A stretch of 64,000 bases of DNA from Crossiella cryophila (GTDB lineage: Bacteria > Actinomycetota > Actinomycetes > Mycobacteriales > Pseudonocardiaceae), in assembly GCF_014204915.1 (NCBI RefSeq), contig NZ_JACHMH010000001.1, positions 7,093,501 through 7,157,500 of the forward strand, read 5' to 3'. Shown piece after piece: positions 25,209 to 34,082 of the stretch (positions are counted from its first letter, which is position 1; each line of letters opens with the position of its first letter). The position numbers were made by a program, and so were the translations under genes. Below the pieces are notes generated by a model. It was not told where the DNA came from and made no database searches. It saw nothing but the letters and a program-made list of their open reading frames with translations.

Positions 25209-26707
25209 GCGCGACCGTGACCAGGACCATCGACCGCCTCGACCGGACCGCCGCCCCGCCGGCCAGGCCCGGGTGGCGGCGGACCTTAGGCCCGGACCTC
25301 GGCGCCTCGCTGGTGGTGTTCCTGGTGGCGCTGCCGCTGTGTGTCGGCGTCGCGGTGGCCTCCGGGGTGCCAGCCGAACTCGGCATCGTCACCGGCATTG
25401 TCGGCGGCATCGTGGTCGGCCTGCTGCCCGGCAGCACCATGCAGGTCAGCGGGCCGGCCGCGGGGCTGACCGTGCTGGTGGCCGACGCGGTGGCCAAGCA
25501 CGGCCTGGCCGCGCTCGGGCTGATCGTGCTCGGCGCCGGGCTGCTGCAGATCCTGCTCGGCGCACTGCGCTGCGGCACCCTGTTCCGGGCCATCTCCCCC
25601 GCCGTGGTGCAGGGCATGCTGGCCGGCATCGGACTGGTGCTCATCCTCGGCCAGCTCTACCCGCTGCTCGGCGGCCGCCAGCCGGTCGGCACCTGGGACA
25701 AGATCGCCGGACTGCCCGGCCTGCTCGGCTCCGCCCTGACCACCACCCCAGGGCTGAGCGCGCTGGCGGTAGGCGCGCTCACCCTGGTCGTGCTGACCCA
25801 GTGGCGGCGTGCGCCGAAGCGGCTGCGGGTGGTGCCGGGTGTGCTGGTCGGCGTGGTCACCTCGGCCGTGGTGGCCCTGCTGGCCGGACTGGACGTGCAG
25901 CGGATCCAGGTGGGCGACCTGCTGCGGGAGATCCAGCTGCCGGACTTCTCCCTGCTGGACGCGGGCATTCTCGGCTCGGCACTGGTGTTCGCGCTGGTGT
26001 CCTCGGCGGAGAGCCTGTTCAGCGCGGCCGCGGTGGACCGCATGCACAGCGGGCCGCGCACCAGGTACAACCCGGAACTCATCGCCCAGGGCGTTGGCAA
26101 CACGCTGTGCGGACTGCTGGGCGCGCTGCCGATGACCGCGGTGATCGTGCGCAGCGCGGCCAATGTGCAGGCCGGTGCGCGGACCAGGGCGGCCCGGGTG
26201 CTGCACGGGGTGTGGCTGCTGCTGTTCGTGGCACTGCTGCCCGGCCTGCTGGCCTACCTGCCGACCGCGGTGCTGGCCGCGCTGCTGGTGCACGCGGGCT
26301 GGAAGCTGCTGGGCGTGCGCGGGGTCGCGGCCATGCTGCGGGCCGACCGGGCCGAGGGCGCGATCCTGCTGCTCACCGCCGGTCTGATCCTGGCAACCGA
26401 CCTGCTCACCGGCACCCTGGCCGGTCTGCTGGCCGCGGTGCTCAAGACCGCGTGGGACGTCTCGCACCTGTCCGTGCAGGTCACCCCGCACGGCCCTGAG
26501 GACGAGGTGGTGGTGCTGCGCGGCAACGCCACCTTCCTGCGCCTGCCCCGCCTGCTCGCGGTGCTGGAGGGCCTGCCGCTGACCAAGCACGTCCGGCTGG
26601 ACCTGCGCGGCCTGCGGCACCTGGACCAGGCGTGCGAGCAGGCCATCGAGCACTGGGCGGCCCGGCACCAGGCCACCGGGCTGGACGTGGAGGTGGTCAA
26701 GGAGTGA
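25205..26707 (+). CDS. SulP-family anion (probable bicarbonate) transporter
   Basis: The protein has 500 residues. A SulP membrane domain of about 10-14 segments begins with GASLVVFLVALPLCVGVAVA and contains the conserved GSTMQVSGPAAGLTVLVAD. The C-terminus is a short STAS-like region (HVRLDLRGLRHLDQACEQAI). Family members carry sulfate, bicarbonate or other anions; translational coupling to a beta-carbonic anhydrase favours bicarbonate. The GTG start overlaps the upstream stop. Confidence 0.9.
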   Translation: MSATVTRTIDRLDRTAAPPARPGWRRTLGPDLGASLVVFLVALPLCVGVAVASGVPAELGIVTGIVGGIVVGLLPGSTMQVSGPAAGLTVLVADAVAKHGLAALGLIVLGAGLLQILLGALRCGTLFRAISPAVVQGMLAGIGLVLILGQLYPLLGGRQPVGTWDKIAGLPGLLGSALTTTPGLSALAVGALTLVVLTQWRRAPKRLRVVPGVLVGVVTSAVVALLAGLDVQRIQVGDLLREIQLPDFSLLDAGILGSALVFALVSSAESLFSAAAVDRMHSGPRTRYNPELIAQGVGNTLCGLLGALPMTAVIVRSAANVQAGARTRAARVLHGVWLLLFVALLPGLLAYLPTAVLAALLVHAGWKLLGVRGVAAMLRADRAEGAILLLTAGLILATDLLTGTLAGLLAAVLKTAWDVSHLSVQVTPHGPEDEVVVLRGNATFLRLPRLLAVLEGLPLTKHVRLDLRGLRHLDQACEQAIEHWAARHQATGLDVEVVKE

Positions 26708-26828
26708 TCCCCGGCGCCCTGGCCCGACGGGGTAAATCAGGTGAGGTCAGGGACAAACCCTGATGGCGGGCCGCCGGGCCGCGGGCACAGTGGTGGTGTC
26801 AAGGGAGTTCCGCAGCACGAGGAGAATC

Positions 26829-27119
26829 ATGAGCGAGTCCAAGCCCGAGTCCGCCCCTTCCGCCGTCGACTCCGTCGTCGACGCCGTTCGCGGGCTGGTC
26901 AACGAGGGCATCAACCGTCGCGTGGTCGTGCGTGACAGCAAGAACGACGTGCTGCTGGAGGTGCCGGTGGCGCTCGGGCTGGTCGCGGCGCTGGCCGCGC
27001 CGGTGGCGATGACGATCGGCGCCGGGGTCGCGCTGGCGGGCAAGTGCGGGATCAAGCTGGAGAACCGCCAGCAGCCCGGCGCCGCGCCCGCGACCACGGT
27101 CGACGCCGAACGGGTGTAG
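26829..27119 (+). CDS. DUF4342 protein
   Basis: The protein has 96 residues. The core NRRVVVRDSKNDVLLEVPVALGLVAALAAPVAMTIGAGVALAG is the DUF4342 pattern: a short basic strand followed by one Ala/Val-rich hydrophobic segment. Function unknown; the segment may associate with the membrane. ATG 26829 has AGGAG just upstream. A strong terminator hairpin follows, so it is probably a single-gene unit. Confidence 0.8.
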   Translation: MSESKPESAPSAVDSVVDAVRGLVNEGINRRVVVRDSKNDVLLEVPVALGLVAALAAPVAMTIGAGVALAGKCGIKLENRQQPGAAPATTVDAERV

Positions 27120-27135
27120 TCGGCAAGCAGGCCCT

Positions 27136-27163
27136 GGCCCCACTGCGCACGAGCAGTGGGGCC
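27136..27163 (+). terminator. Hairpin terminator after the DUF4342 gene
   Basis: GGCCCCACTGC (27136-27146) pairs perfectly with GCAGTGGGGCC (27153-27163) around a 6-nt loop. It is 17 bp after the stop codon. Confidence 0.75.
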
Positions 27164-27201
27164 GGCCGCACGCCGGGAACCCATGCCGCAGACTGCTGTA
27201 C

Positions 27202-28101
27202 ATGAGCACCGACGGCATCGCCGACGCCTACAACGACAGCAGCGTGCTCTTCCGGGTGCTGGGCGCCCTCGGCTGGGGTGATCTGGTCAACGTCGGCTGG
27301 CTGACCTGGCCCACCCTGCCACTGGCGATCGGCGGCCTCGGCCGGTTCCAGCGCAGGCTGGTGCGCAACTCACTCGCCCTGCTGGAGGCGCGGCCGGGCG
27401 AGGTCGTGCTGGACGCCTGTTGCGGGCGCGGGCTCACCACGGCCTGGCTGGCCCGGCAGGGCTGCCAGGCGCTGGGCGTGGACATCCAGCCCGAGCAGAT
27501 CGCCGAGGCCAGCGCCCGGTTCGGGCACCAGCCGGGCGCCGGCTTCGCCGTCGCCGACGTCACCGCTCCCCCGCCGCGGGCCGGTGCGGTCGAGCTGTCC
27601 GACGGGTCGCTGGACCGCATCCACTGCCTGGAGGCCGCCTTCCACTTCGGCCCGGCGGGCAGGCAGGCGTTCCTGACCCAGGCGCACCGCCTGCTGCGTC
27701 CCGGCGGCAGGCTGGTCCTGGTCGATTTCACCTGGCGCACCAACGATCCAGGGACCATCGCCACCCTCGACCCGGACCGCCTGGTCCGCGACACCTGGCA
27801 CTTCGCCGAGTTCGAGCCACTGGACCGCTACCTCAGCACCGCCGCGGCCACCGGTTTCACCGTGCACGCGGTGCACGACTGGACCCCGCACGCCCTGGCC
27901 CATTACGGCCGGGTGGCCCCGGTGCTGCGCCGGATCCTGTCCACCGGGGCCGGGCGGTGGGCGGCCCGCCGGTACCGGCCGGCGCTGGCCGGGCTGACCG
28001 AGGCCGACTGGCGCCAGCTGATCCGGATCATGGACGCGCATATGACCGGACTGGTCGCGCCGTGCCGCTACACCGCCCTGGTCCTGGACAAACCGGCCTG
28101 A
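27202..28101 (+). CDS. Class I SAM-dependent methyltransferase
   Basis: The protein has 299 residues. The SAM-binding motif I is VVLDACCGRGLTTAWLA near residue 75, with acidic motif II in LGVDIQPEQI and motif IV-like IHCLEAAFHF. The N-terminus (YNDSSVLFRVLGALGWGDLVNVGW) resembles sterol- or quinone-type methyltransferases of the Methyltransf_11 group. Substrate unknown. It is followed within 30 bp by a GntR regulator on the same strand, so they may be co-transcribed. Confidence 0.8.
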   Translation: MSTDGIADAYNDSSVLFRVLGALGWGDLVNVGWLTWPTLPLAIGGLGRFQRRLVRNSLALLEARPGEVVLDACCGRGLTTAWLARQGCQALGVDIQPEQIAEASARFGHQPGAGFAVADVTAPPPRAGAVELSDGSLDRIHCLEAAFHFGPAGRQAFLTQAHRLLRPGGRLVLVDFTWRTNDPGTIATLDPDRLVRDTWHFAEFEPLDRYLSTAAATGFTVHAVHDWTPHALAHYGRVAPVLRRILSTGAGRWAARRYRPALAGLTEADWRQLIRIMDAHMTGLVAPCRYTALVLDKPA

Positions 28102-28129
28102 CCCAGCGCGGCTGTGCGAGGATTTGACC

Positions 28130-28840
28130 ATGACCTCGGTCCCGGACCGCATCGCCGACGACATCGAGCGGGAGATCCTGGCGCAGCGACTGGACTCCGG
28201 CGCCCGGTTCGCCTTGCGCACCGAGCTGATCGAGCGGTTCGGGGTCAGCGCCAGCGCGATGAACGAGGCCCTGCGCATCCTGCGGGAGCGCGGCGTGGTG
28301 CAGGTCAAGCCGGGCGCGCAGGGCGGGGTGTTCATCGCCCAGCCACCGCCGCAGGTGCGGCTGGGCGTGCTCGACCTGTGGTTCCGCGGGTTGCAGGTCG
28401 ATGCCGTGGAACTGTTCGAGGCGCGCTCGGCGCTGGAGGACAGCCTGTCCGGGGTGGCGGCCGAGCGCGCCACGCCTGCGGACGCCCGTGATCTGGACTG
28501 GGCGCTGGAGGAACTGCGCGAGCGGCGGGCGGATCCCCGGCTCTACCTGGAGGCCACCATGCGCTTCCACGGGGTGATCGCCCGCGCCGCCCGCATCCCG
28601 GTGCTGGCTGGCATGTACGAGTCGGTGGTCACGCTGCTGCGCGGGGCGCTGGTGCGCGCGGAGTTCGCGGTGCCGGACGCGCAGGCGGCGCTGGCGCGCA
28701 ACATCGAGGTGCACGCCCGCCTGGCCAAGGCCATCGCGGCAGGCGACCGGGAGGCACTGGCCGCCGCGCTCGCCGACCACCGGGTCGACCTGGTGCGGCT
28801 CGGGCAGCCCGACCGCTCACCCGGTCGTGATTCGCGCTGA
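28130..28840 (+). CDS. GntR-family regulator, FadR/FCD subgroup
   Basis: The protein has 236 residues. An N-terminal winged helix (DRIADDIEREILAQRLDSGARF, ELIERFGVSASAMNEALRILRERGVVQV) is followed by an all-helical FCD ligand domain with the metal-type residues in FEARSALED and RFHGVIARAA. ATG 28130 has GAGG 8 nt upstream; TTG 28124 is the alternative. The 3' end overlaps by 24 bp the remnant of an alpha/beta hydrolase on the opposite strand. Confidence 0.86.
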   Translation: MTSVPDRIADDIEREILAQRLDSGARFALRTELIERFGVSASAMNEALRILRERGVVQVKPGAQGGVFIAQPPPQVRLGVLDLWFRGLQVDAVELFEARSALEDSLSGVAAERATPADARDLDWALEELRERRADPRLYLEATMRFHGVIARAARIPVLAGMYESVVTLLRGALVRAEFAVPDAQAALARNIEVHARLAKAIAAGDREALAAALADHRVDLVRLGQPDRSPGRDSR

Positions 28841-29071
28841 GTCCGGCGCGTCCTCGGTGAGGAACCGCTCGACCAGCTCGATGAACCTCGGCCCCTGCTC
28901 GATCTGCACCCAGTGCCCGCAGCGGGCGAAGACGTGCAGCTGCGCGCGGTCGATCAGTTCCAGCAGCCGCAGCGAGTTCGACAGCGGGATGACCCGGTCG
29001 TCCCGGCCGTGCACGATCAGCACCTCGTGCGGCAGGGCCGCGATCGCCTCCTCGGGCACCGTGGCCCGCAC
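28817..29071 (-). pseudogene. C-terminal fragment of an alpha/beta hydrolase (meta-cleavage type)
   Basis: The fragment has 84 residues. PHEVLIVHGRDDRVIPLSNSLRLLELIDRAQLHVFARCGHWVQIEQGPRFIELVERFL holds the acidic residue and catalytic His of ring-cleavage-product hydrolases (BphD/HsaD/XylF type). The nucleophile-bearing N-terminal two thirds are absent. The coding similarity breaks abruptly near 29071, where a catechol dioxygenase fragment begins on the other strand. Confidence 0.75.
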
Positions 29072-29333
29072 CCACTACCAGGAAACCCTGGGCATGGACG
29101 CCGTGCACGAGCAGGACGGCCGCGTCTACCTCAAGTCCTGGGACGAGGACGACCACCACTCGGTGGTGCTTGAGGAGGGCGGCGTCGGACTGGTCAAGAT
29201 CGGCTACAAGGTCACCGACGGCACCCTGGAAACCGTCGAGGACCGGGTGTGTGCCTTCGGGGCGAGCTACCAGCGCATGGCCAAGGGCGACAACGCGGGC
29301 GTCGGCGACGGGCACGGCTGGGACTGGCCCGCT
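29072..29333 (+). pseudogene. Internal fragment of a catechol 2,3-dioxygenase
   Basis: About 87 codons read as an extradiol dioxygenase N-domain: HYQETLGMDAVHEQDGRVYLKSW, then DEDDHHSVVLEEGGVGLVKIGYKV. Neither the start nor the C-terminal iron-binding half is present. It abuts the hydrolase fragment, whose normal partner in meta-cleavage operons is exactly such a dioxygenase, so both probably come from one lost aromatic degradation operon. Confidence 0.7.
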
Positions 29334-30212
29334 GTTCAGCGGGTGGTGATCCGGCTGACCTGCCGGCACCGCGAAACGCCTCGCCGGGATCGCGCTCGGG
29401 CTGCTGTGCGCGCCAGTGACGGCCGGAACCCTGCTCTCCGGCGAACCCGTCTCCGCGCCGATCGCCGGTATCGACCCGTACACCGCCGCCGCGCAGGCAA
29501 CGGCAAGCCGCACCGTTCACCCTGACCCCGATCGGCAGGCCCGTGCCTCCTTGAAGCGCGGACTCCCCGCACCACCCGGAGGATCTCCCTTACCTGGCGA
29601 TGAACAGCGCGTTCGTGCGCGTCGCCGGAAGCGGGAGGTTTCCCTCTCCGCACCGGACACCCCGGAGCCACCTGACGACGCCACCACACCACACCGGACG
29701 GAACGACCCGCACCCGCAAGGTCGGGCAGGAAGGCACGGCGCACTGGCGGCAGCTCACCCCGGCCCGGTTCATCTACAAGTCCCTGGAACTGACCGTGGC
29801 GGCGGTGTTCCAGGAGAAAAGGGCGAAGTCCTCGCCGCCTACCTCGGCGGAATGCGGTTCGCCGCTGTCGGCGCCGGAACGCCGAAGAACCGCCGGGCCG
29901 AGATCAGCTCGACCCCGCGAGGCGATATCCGTGCGCTGTGCGTCGACCGGACAGACACCGTGTCCGATACCGAGAGCTACAGCCACCGCCGCTACCTGCC
30001 GCGCGCCGAGGTGTCCGAAACCCAGGATTCTCAGTTCTCGCGAACCAGGGAAGCTCGGTGGGGGATGACGTTCTCCGCACTCGCACCGGCGAAGGGCCGG
30101 AGCTACGTCGCGGTCTGGCTGACCAACGATCCAGCTGTGCTGCTCGGTGCCGCGGCGATCGCCACGGCGGCACTGGATGTGCTCGGAGCGGAGGAGCCTG
30201 CTGGTGACAGCT
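29334..30212 (+). other. Decayed sequence with short coding-like pieces
   Basis: No single frame is coding throughout. A signal-peptide-like stretch (LAGIALGLLCAPVTAG near 29370-29500), a piece around 29720-29815 (EGTAHWRQLTPARFIYKSLE) and a tail ending in TGA at 30212 (SYVAVWLTNDPAVLLGAAAI) look like remnants in different frames. I cannot name the parent genes. Confidence 0.45.
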
Positions 30213-30310
30213 GAGGAACCGCCGCGGGCAGCCCGGGGTCTGGGGGCTGCGTCGTGCGCGGGAGCCGTGGCTGACGGCGTGGTGTGTCGCCAGTTCAGGC
30301 CGTCCTGTGG

Positions 30311-31318
30311 TCAGGGAGTGCAGCGGGTGACAGTGCCTTGGCTGGCGGGATTGAAGGTGCAGGTCGCGCCGTCGAGCCCGAGCGCGCCGCCACCGTCGAC
30401 GATGGCCTCCTCGACGTTGCTCGGCCCGGGGTTACTGCCCTGGGCCGGGGTTTCCGTCTCGAAGTTGTAGCGGACCCCGCCGTTGAGGGTGATCTTGTCG
30501 ACCCCGAGTCCGCCGTTGACGACCCCGAAGGTCGGGTCGACGTCGGGGTCGAAGTCGTTCTCTCCGTTGGCGGCGCCGCCGGGTTCCTGGGAGAACCGCG
30601 AGTCGGAGTAACCGCCGGTGATGGTGATGGTGTCGATACCGGCACCACCGTTGACGGTGCCGACGTTGGCGGGGGTGCCGATGTAGCCGATGCCCCTGAA
30701 CCCGCCGCGCACGCTGATGGTGTCGGCACCGGTACCACCGTTGACGGTGCCCGCGTTGCCGAAGTTGTTCCCCTCCGGGAGGGTGCCGCCGTTGACGATG
30801 ATGGTGTCGTTGCCGTCACCGCCGTTGACTTCGCCCGACGCACCGTTGCCGTCGGCGCCGTAGTTGGCGTTCTCGGGGACGTCGCCAACGATGATGGTGT
30901 CATTGCCGAGGCCGCCGTTGATGGTGCCTTCGTTGGCTGCTCGGGTGTCACTGACGTTGGTGTTCAGCTTGGCGAAGAACTTGTCGTTTCCCGCGCCGAG
31001 ATTCACGATGTCCTTGGTGCCGTCGTCGCCCAGCAAAACGCCGCCGAAGAACACGTCATCATCCCCGCCCAAGGCGTTGACTGTCAGCGGGTACTCACTG
31101 TTCTGCGCCAAAGTCGCGTGACATTTGATGACGTCGTTTCCCGCCGTGCCGTTGATCGTGACGCGCCCCAGCAGGAGTGTTCCGGTGGTGAGGACGCCGT
31201 TGACAGTGCACATCGGCGGCGGCGCGGCCGACGCGACCGGCGCGGCCGGCGCGGCCGCGATAGTGAACATCAGGGGCGCGCACGCCACCAGAGCGAGTCG
31301 GGGAATTCTGGAACCCAT
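30311..31318 (-). CDS. Secreted RTX-like repeat protein
   Basis: The protein has 335 residues. A signal peptide (IPRLALVACAPLMFTIAAAPA) is followed by at least five glycine- and aspartate-rich nonapeptide-like units (GGLGNDTIIV, GGDGNDTIIV, GGTGADTISV, GGAGIDTITI, GGLGVDKITL) spaced by variable inserts. These repeats form calcium-binding beta-rolls in RTX proteins. Two Cys near the mature N-terminus and two at the C-terminus could form disulfides. ATG 31318 has AAGGAGG 6 nt upstream. No type I secretion genes are adjacent; Sec export is indicated instead. It is the only intact gene between 28.8 and 33.4 kb. Confidence 0.82.
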   Translation of the reverse strand: MGSRIPRLALVACAPLMFTIAAAPAAPVASAAPPPMCTVNGVLTTGTLLLGRVTINGTAGNDVIKCHATLAQNSEYPLTVNALGGDDDVFFGGVLLGDDGTKDIVNLGAGNDKFFAKLNTNVSDTRAANEGTINGGLGNDTIIVGDVPENANYGADGNGASGEVNGGDGNDTIIVNGGTLPEGNNFGNAGTVNGGTGADTISVRGGFRGIGYIGTPANVGTVNGGAGIDTITITGGYSDSRFSQEPGGAANGENDFDPDVDPTFGVVNGGLGVDKITLNGGVRYNFETETPAQGSNPGPSNVEEAIVDGGGALGLDGATCTFNPASQGTVTRCTP

Positions 31319-31599
31319 CTTGGGCCTCCTTCGACAGAAGGAAGTGAGCATAATCATGGAAGTGTGAACGCCCACCCTTTCGAGGAATTTCTCCCATTTT
31401 TCCCTCGGTCGAGGGTCACCCACACGAGTTATCCCACTTCGTTACACGATCCACCGATATTCACCCTTTTGCCAGTGTGCGCACTGCCAAAGGTGCACAT
31501 TGACCATATTTGCGGAAGCGACCAGTGCCCCGGCCACGACCGCCGATGACGCCGAGGAGTTCTCGGCCGCCGTGCTGAGGGAGTTGGGCCGGGGAAACC

Positions 31600-31690
31600 C
31601 CTGACGGTCGCCGATCCGGACCGCTGTCCAGAAGTGGGCGGAGCCCGAGGCGTCGCAGTGGCTGATCGTCGACGATGAACGCCTGGGTGA
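31600..31690 (-). pseudogene. N-terminal scrap of a response regulator
   Basis: About 30 codons read VTQAFIVDDQPLRRLGLRPLL, the start of a NarL-type receiver domain, then the similarity stops. It is fused out of frame context to the end of the CPBP remnant. On the + strand just downstream (31501-31602) another 34-codon tail ends in TGA and may be a further scrap. Confidence 0.45.
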
Positions 31691-32270
31691 CCGGAGAATT
31701 GACGCTCGGCAGCGCCATGGGGAACACGCTGATCGTGAAGAGCAACCCGCTCCAGCTCACCTGGCCGAAGGCGGATTGGACGGTTTCCGGGAGGAACAAG
31801 AGCGGCAGGTGGCACACCGCCCACGCGGCGCCCGGCGCCATTCCGGTCTGGACGCGGTTCAGCGACGCGCGCAGCCGCGGCTACGCCGTGCCCCGCCACC
31901 CCGGCTCCTCCGACAGCGGACCCGCGACCAGCATGCCGATCAGGAACGGCACCGGTGCACCCATGGTCGCGATCAGGGACTGCCCGCCGGCGAGGCTGAT
32001 CTCGGGGCCGCCCAGGAGCGGTCCGAGCAGGGCGGCTCCCAGCACGGATCCCGAAGCCGGCACCAGCAGCGGCGGGGCCAGCACAACCTGGCGCCCAGCC
32101 GGAACCGCACCGTGTGCGCGGGAGCGGGCAGGCGGCTGCCGCGGCGGATTCGCACCACGATCGCGCCGATCGCCAGGCCGAAGCCGCCGAGCAGATAGGG
32201 AATGGCGGTGGGGAAACTCGTCGGTGTGCCGCCGAGTGCGATCGCGGTGGACCAGCATGACAAGGTCACG
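31690..32270 (-). pseudogene. CPBP intramembrane protease remnant with frameshifts
   Basis: Three frames must be joined to read the protein: membrane segments FPTAIPYLLGGFGLAIGAIVV (about 32140-32210), then VLGAALLGPLLGGPEISLAGG...GPLSEEPGWRGTA with the catalytic EExxxR-type motif (about 31885-32080), then AAWAVCHLPLLFLPETVQSAFGQ with the catalytic His region (about 31740-31830). At least two frameshifts separate them, so no functional enzyme is made. Confidence 0.65.
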
Positions 32271-32405
32271 GCGAAGGTGACGACAAGAAGACGGCAAGGT
32301 CAGCGCGATACCGGACTGGGGCCTGGGCATTCATATTTTCCACTCTTTCCAGGCATGCCGAACAAGCCCTTCCACGGGATTCGGCGAATAACTTTTCGAG
32401 GTCTA

Positions 32406-33165
32406 TCAGCCGGAACGGTCGAGTTTGCGCGCGAGCCAATCGGACACCTGTATCAGCAGGTGGGCGAGGTCGGGGATCCGGTGGATCTCGGCCCCACCCG
32501 GAACGAGCCCGCGGATCTCATCCAGGTCGGCGGGGCCGACCTGGATGTCCTTGTCCTCGGTGATCGCCAGGACCGGGAGGCCGATGGCGGCCAGGGCCGG
32601 GCGCGGGTCGTGCGCGCGCAACTCGCGCATCCATCGGGCGTTCACCGGTATGCCGGTCACCCGCACCACGTCCGCGTTCGTCCTGCTGCTCCGGCTCATG
32701 TGCCGGGTGAACAGAACCCGCGCCAGGGGCCTCAGCAGGGCCGGGAGATCATGGGTGATCCGCTCGACCTGCCACCGCACGGCCTCCGCCCCGGGACGGG
32801 CGAATCCGGCGAGCAGCACCACGGCCGCCACTTCCTCTTGCGCGGCAAGGGACATCGAGTGCACGGCGCCCGCTGTGGCCGACCACGCCGAGCACGTCGG
32901 CCCGGATGCCGGCTCGTCCGGCCAGGACGCGCGGCGCGGCGGCGGCATCACGCTGGTTGCCCAGGAAGCCGGTCGAGCGCCAGTCACCGGTGGCCAGCGG
33001 CGGTCCGGGTGCCGTGTGGGTCCGCTTGGTGTTGGCGTCGCGGTCCGGCCTGCCGGATCCGGGCAGTAGCAGGACGGCCGGGTGTGGGCCTGGCCCCGTG
33101 GGCAGGGTCAGCGTGCCGTGCAGCGGCAGTCCATCGTCCACGGTAGCGATCAGGTGCGTGTCCAC
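32406..33165 (-). pseudogene. Frameshifted alpha/beta hydrolase
   Basis: The N-terminal part (GLPLHGTLTLPTGPGPHPAVLLLPGSG, then GIRADVLGVVGHS) and the C-terminal part (GAVHSMSLAAQEEVAAVVLLAG ... VLAITEDKD ... IPDLAHLLI) are both good hydrolase sequence. A small indel at the nucleophile elbow GHS(A)G near 32873 changes frame, and an internal deletion seems to remove the region between strands before GDWRSTGF. Two separate broken frames remain. Confidence 0.7.
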
Positions 33166-33189
33166 GCGTCACACCTCCCATCATTGTCA

Positions 33190-33429
33190 ATTTTGCGCTG
33201 GACCTGGAGGCTGCGCCGGATCGGCGAGGGCACGGAGGTCGAGCAGGAATGGCGACTGCTGCGCGCCGATCCCGTGCTCGGCGACACCCTGGCCGAGCTG
33301 ACCGCGCTCCGCGACTACATGATCAGCAGCGTGGAGACGACGCTGGTGGCGCTGGCCGGCTGGATCAGCGAGCGTGGTCGCCGACCTGCCCGGTCAGACA
33401 CTGCTGCACGAGCGGCCCGAACCGGGTGA
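33190..33429 (+). pseudogene. C-terminal fragment of an SRPBCC-family protein
   Basis: The frame reads WTWRLRRIGEGTEVEQEWRLL, then DTLAELTALRDYMISSVETTLVALAGWI, the last strands and long C-terminal helix of a polyketide-cyclase/START-like (SRPBCC) protein. The first half is missing, and the end runs into the 3' end of the TetR gene on the opposite strand. Confidence 0.6.
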
Positions 33430-33979
33430 CCAGCTCCTCCACGGAGGCCGAGGCGATCGGCTCGATCCGCACGATGTAGCGCGCCACCGCGAGCCCCAGG
33501 ATCTGCACGTTGACCATGCCCGCGCGCAGGGCGGCGTCCGGGGTGTCGAGCAGGGCGGCGAGCCGGTCGGTGATCTCCCGGTCGATGAACTCGCGGAGCA
33601 GGGTCTCGGACTGGTTGTCGGTGGGCGCGGAGCGGGTCAGCATCACCAGTGGGGTGCGCTCGGAGTTGTCCAGGTTGTCCAGCAGGGTGCGGATCACGCG
33701 CTCGCCGATGCCGTCCAGGCCGTCGGTGAAGATCGACTCGATGGCGGGCGGGGTACTGGCGGACATCTCGATCGCGGCGGCGAACAGGCCCTGCTTGGTG
33801 CCGAAGAAGTAGAACACCATCGCCGGATCGACTCCGGCCGCGGTGGCCACCGCGCGCACGGTCGTGCCGCCGTAACCGTGCCTGCCGAACAGGTCGCGGG
33901 CGGTGTCCAGGATCCGCTGCTTGCTCTCCGCGCCGGACCGCCAGCGGCCGGGACGACGGTGGGTGCCTTCTTCTGTCAT
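33365..33979 (-). CDS. TetR-family regulator
   Basis: The protein has 204 residues. The HTH is ILDTARDLFGRHGYGGTTVRAVATAAGVDPAMVFYFFGTK (residues about 22-65), followed by a TetR_C-type ligand domain. It is divergent from the FAD monooxygenase gene, with a gap of about 100 bp that contains the palindromic 34048-34069 site. It probably represses that monooxygenase/DUF3159 pair in response to an unknown aromatic or drug-like ligand. Confidence 0.87.
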   Translation of the reverse strand: MTEEGTHRRPGRWRSGAESKQRILDTARDLFGRHGYGGTTVRAVATAAGVDPAMVFYFFGTKQGLFAAAIEMSASTPPAIESIFTDGLDGIGERVIRTLLDNLDNSERTPLVMLTRSAPTDNQSETLLREFIDREITDRLAALLDTPDAALRAGMVNVQILGLAVARYIVRIEPIASASVEELVTRFGPLVQQCLTGQVGDHAR

Positions 33980-34047
33980 GACCGCGCAAGCCTAACACCT
34001 GTTTCTTCATCGCTTGGTGGCGTTTCACCCGAATCGTCCGTAGGGTG

Positions 34048-34069
34048 TTCTTCATCAGGCGGTGAAGAA
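34048..34069. promoter_or_regulatory. Candidate TetR operator
   Basis: TTCTTCA (34048-34054) and TGAAGAA (34063-34069) are perfect inverted half-sites separated by 8 bp. They end 13 bp before the ATG of the FAD monooxygenase. A similar TTTCTTCATC lies about 40 bp further upstream, near the TetR start. Confidence 0.5.
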
Positions 34070-34082
34070 AGGTGGCTGGGGC

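Noticed and set aside
29600-30214. 204-residue hypothetical protein
   Set aside because: No ribosome site, no domain, mixed coding signals in several frames; treated as decayed sequence.
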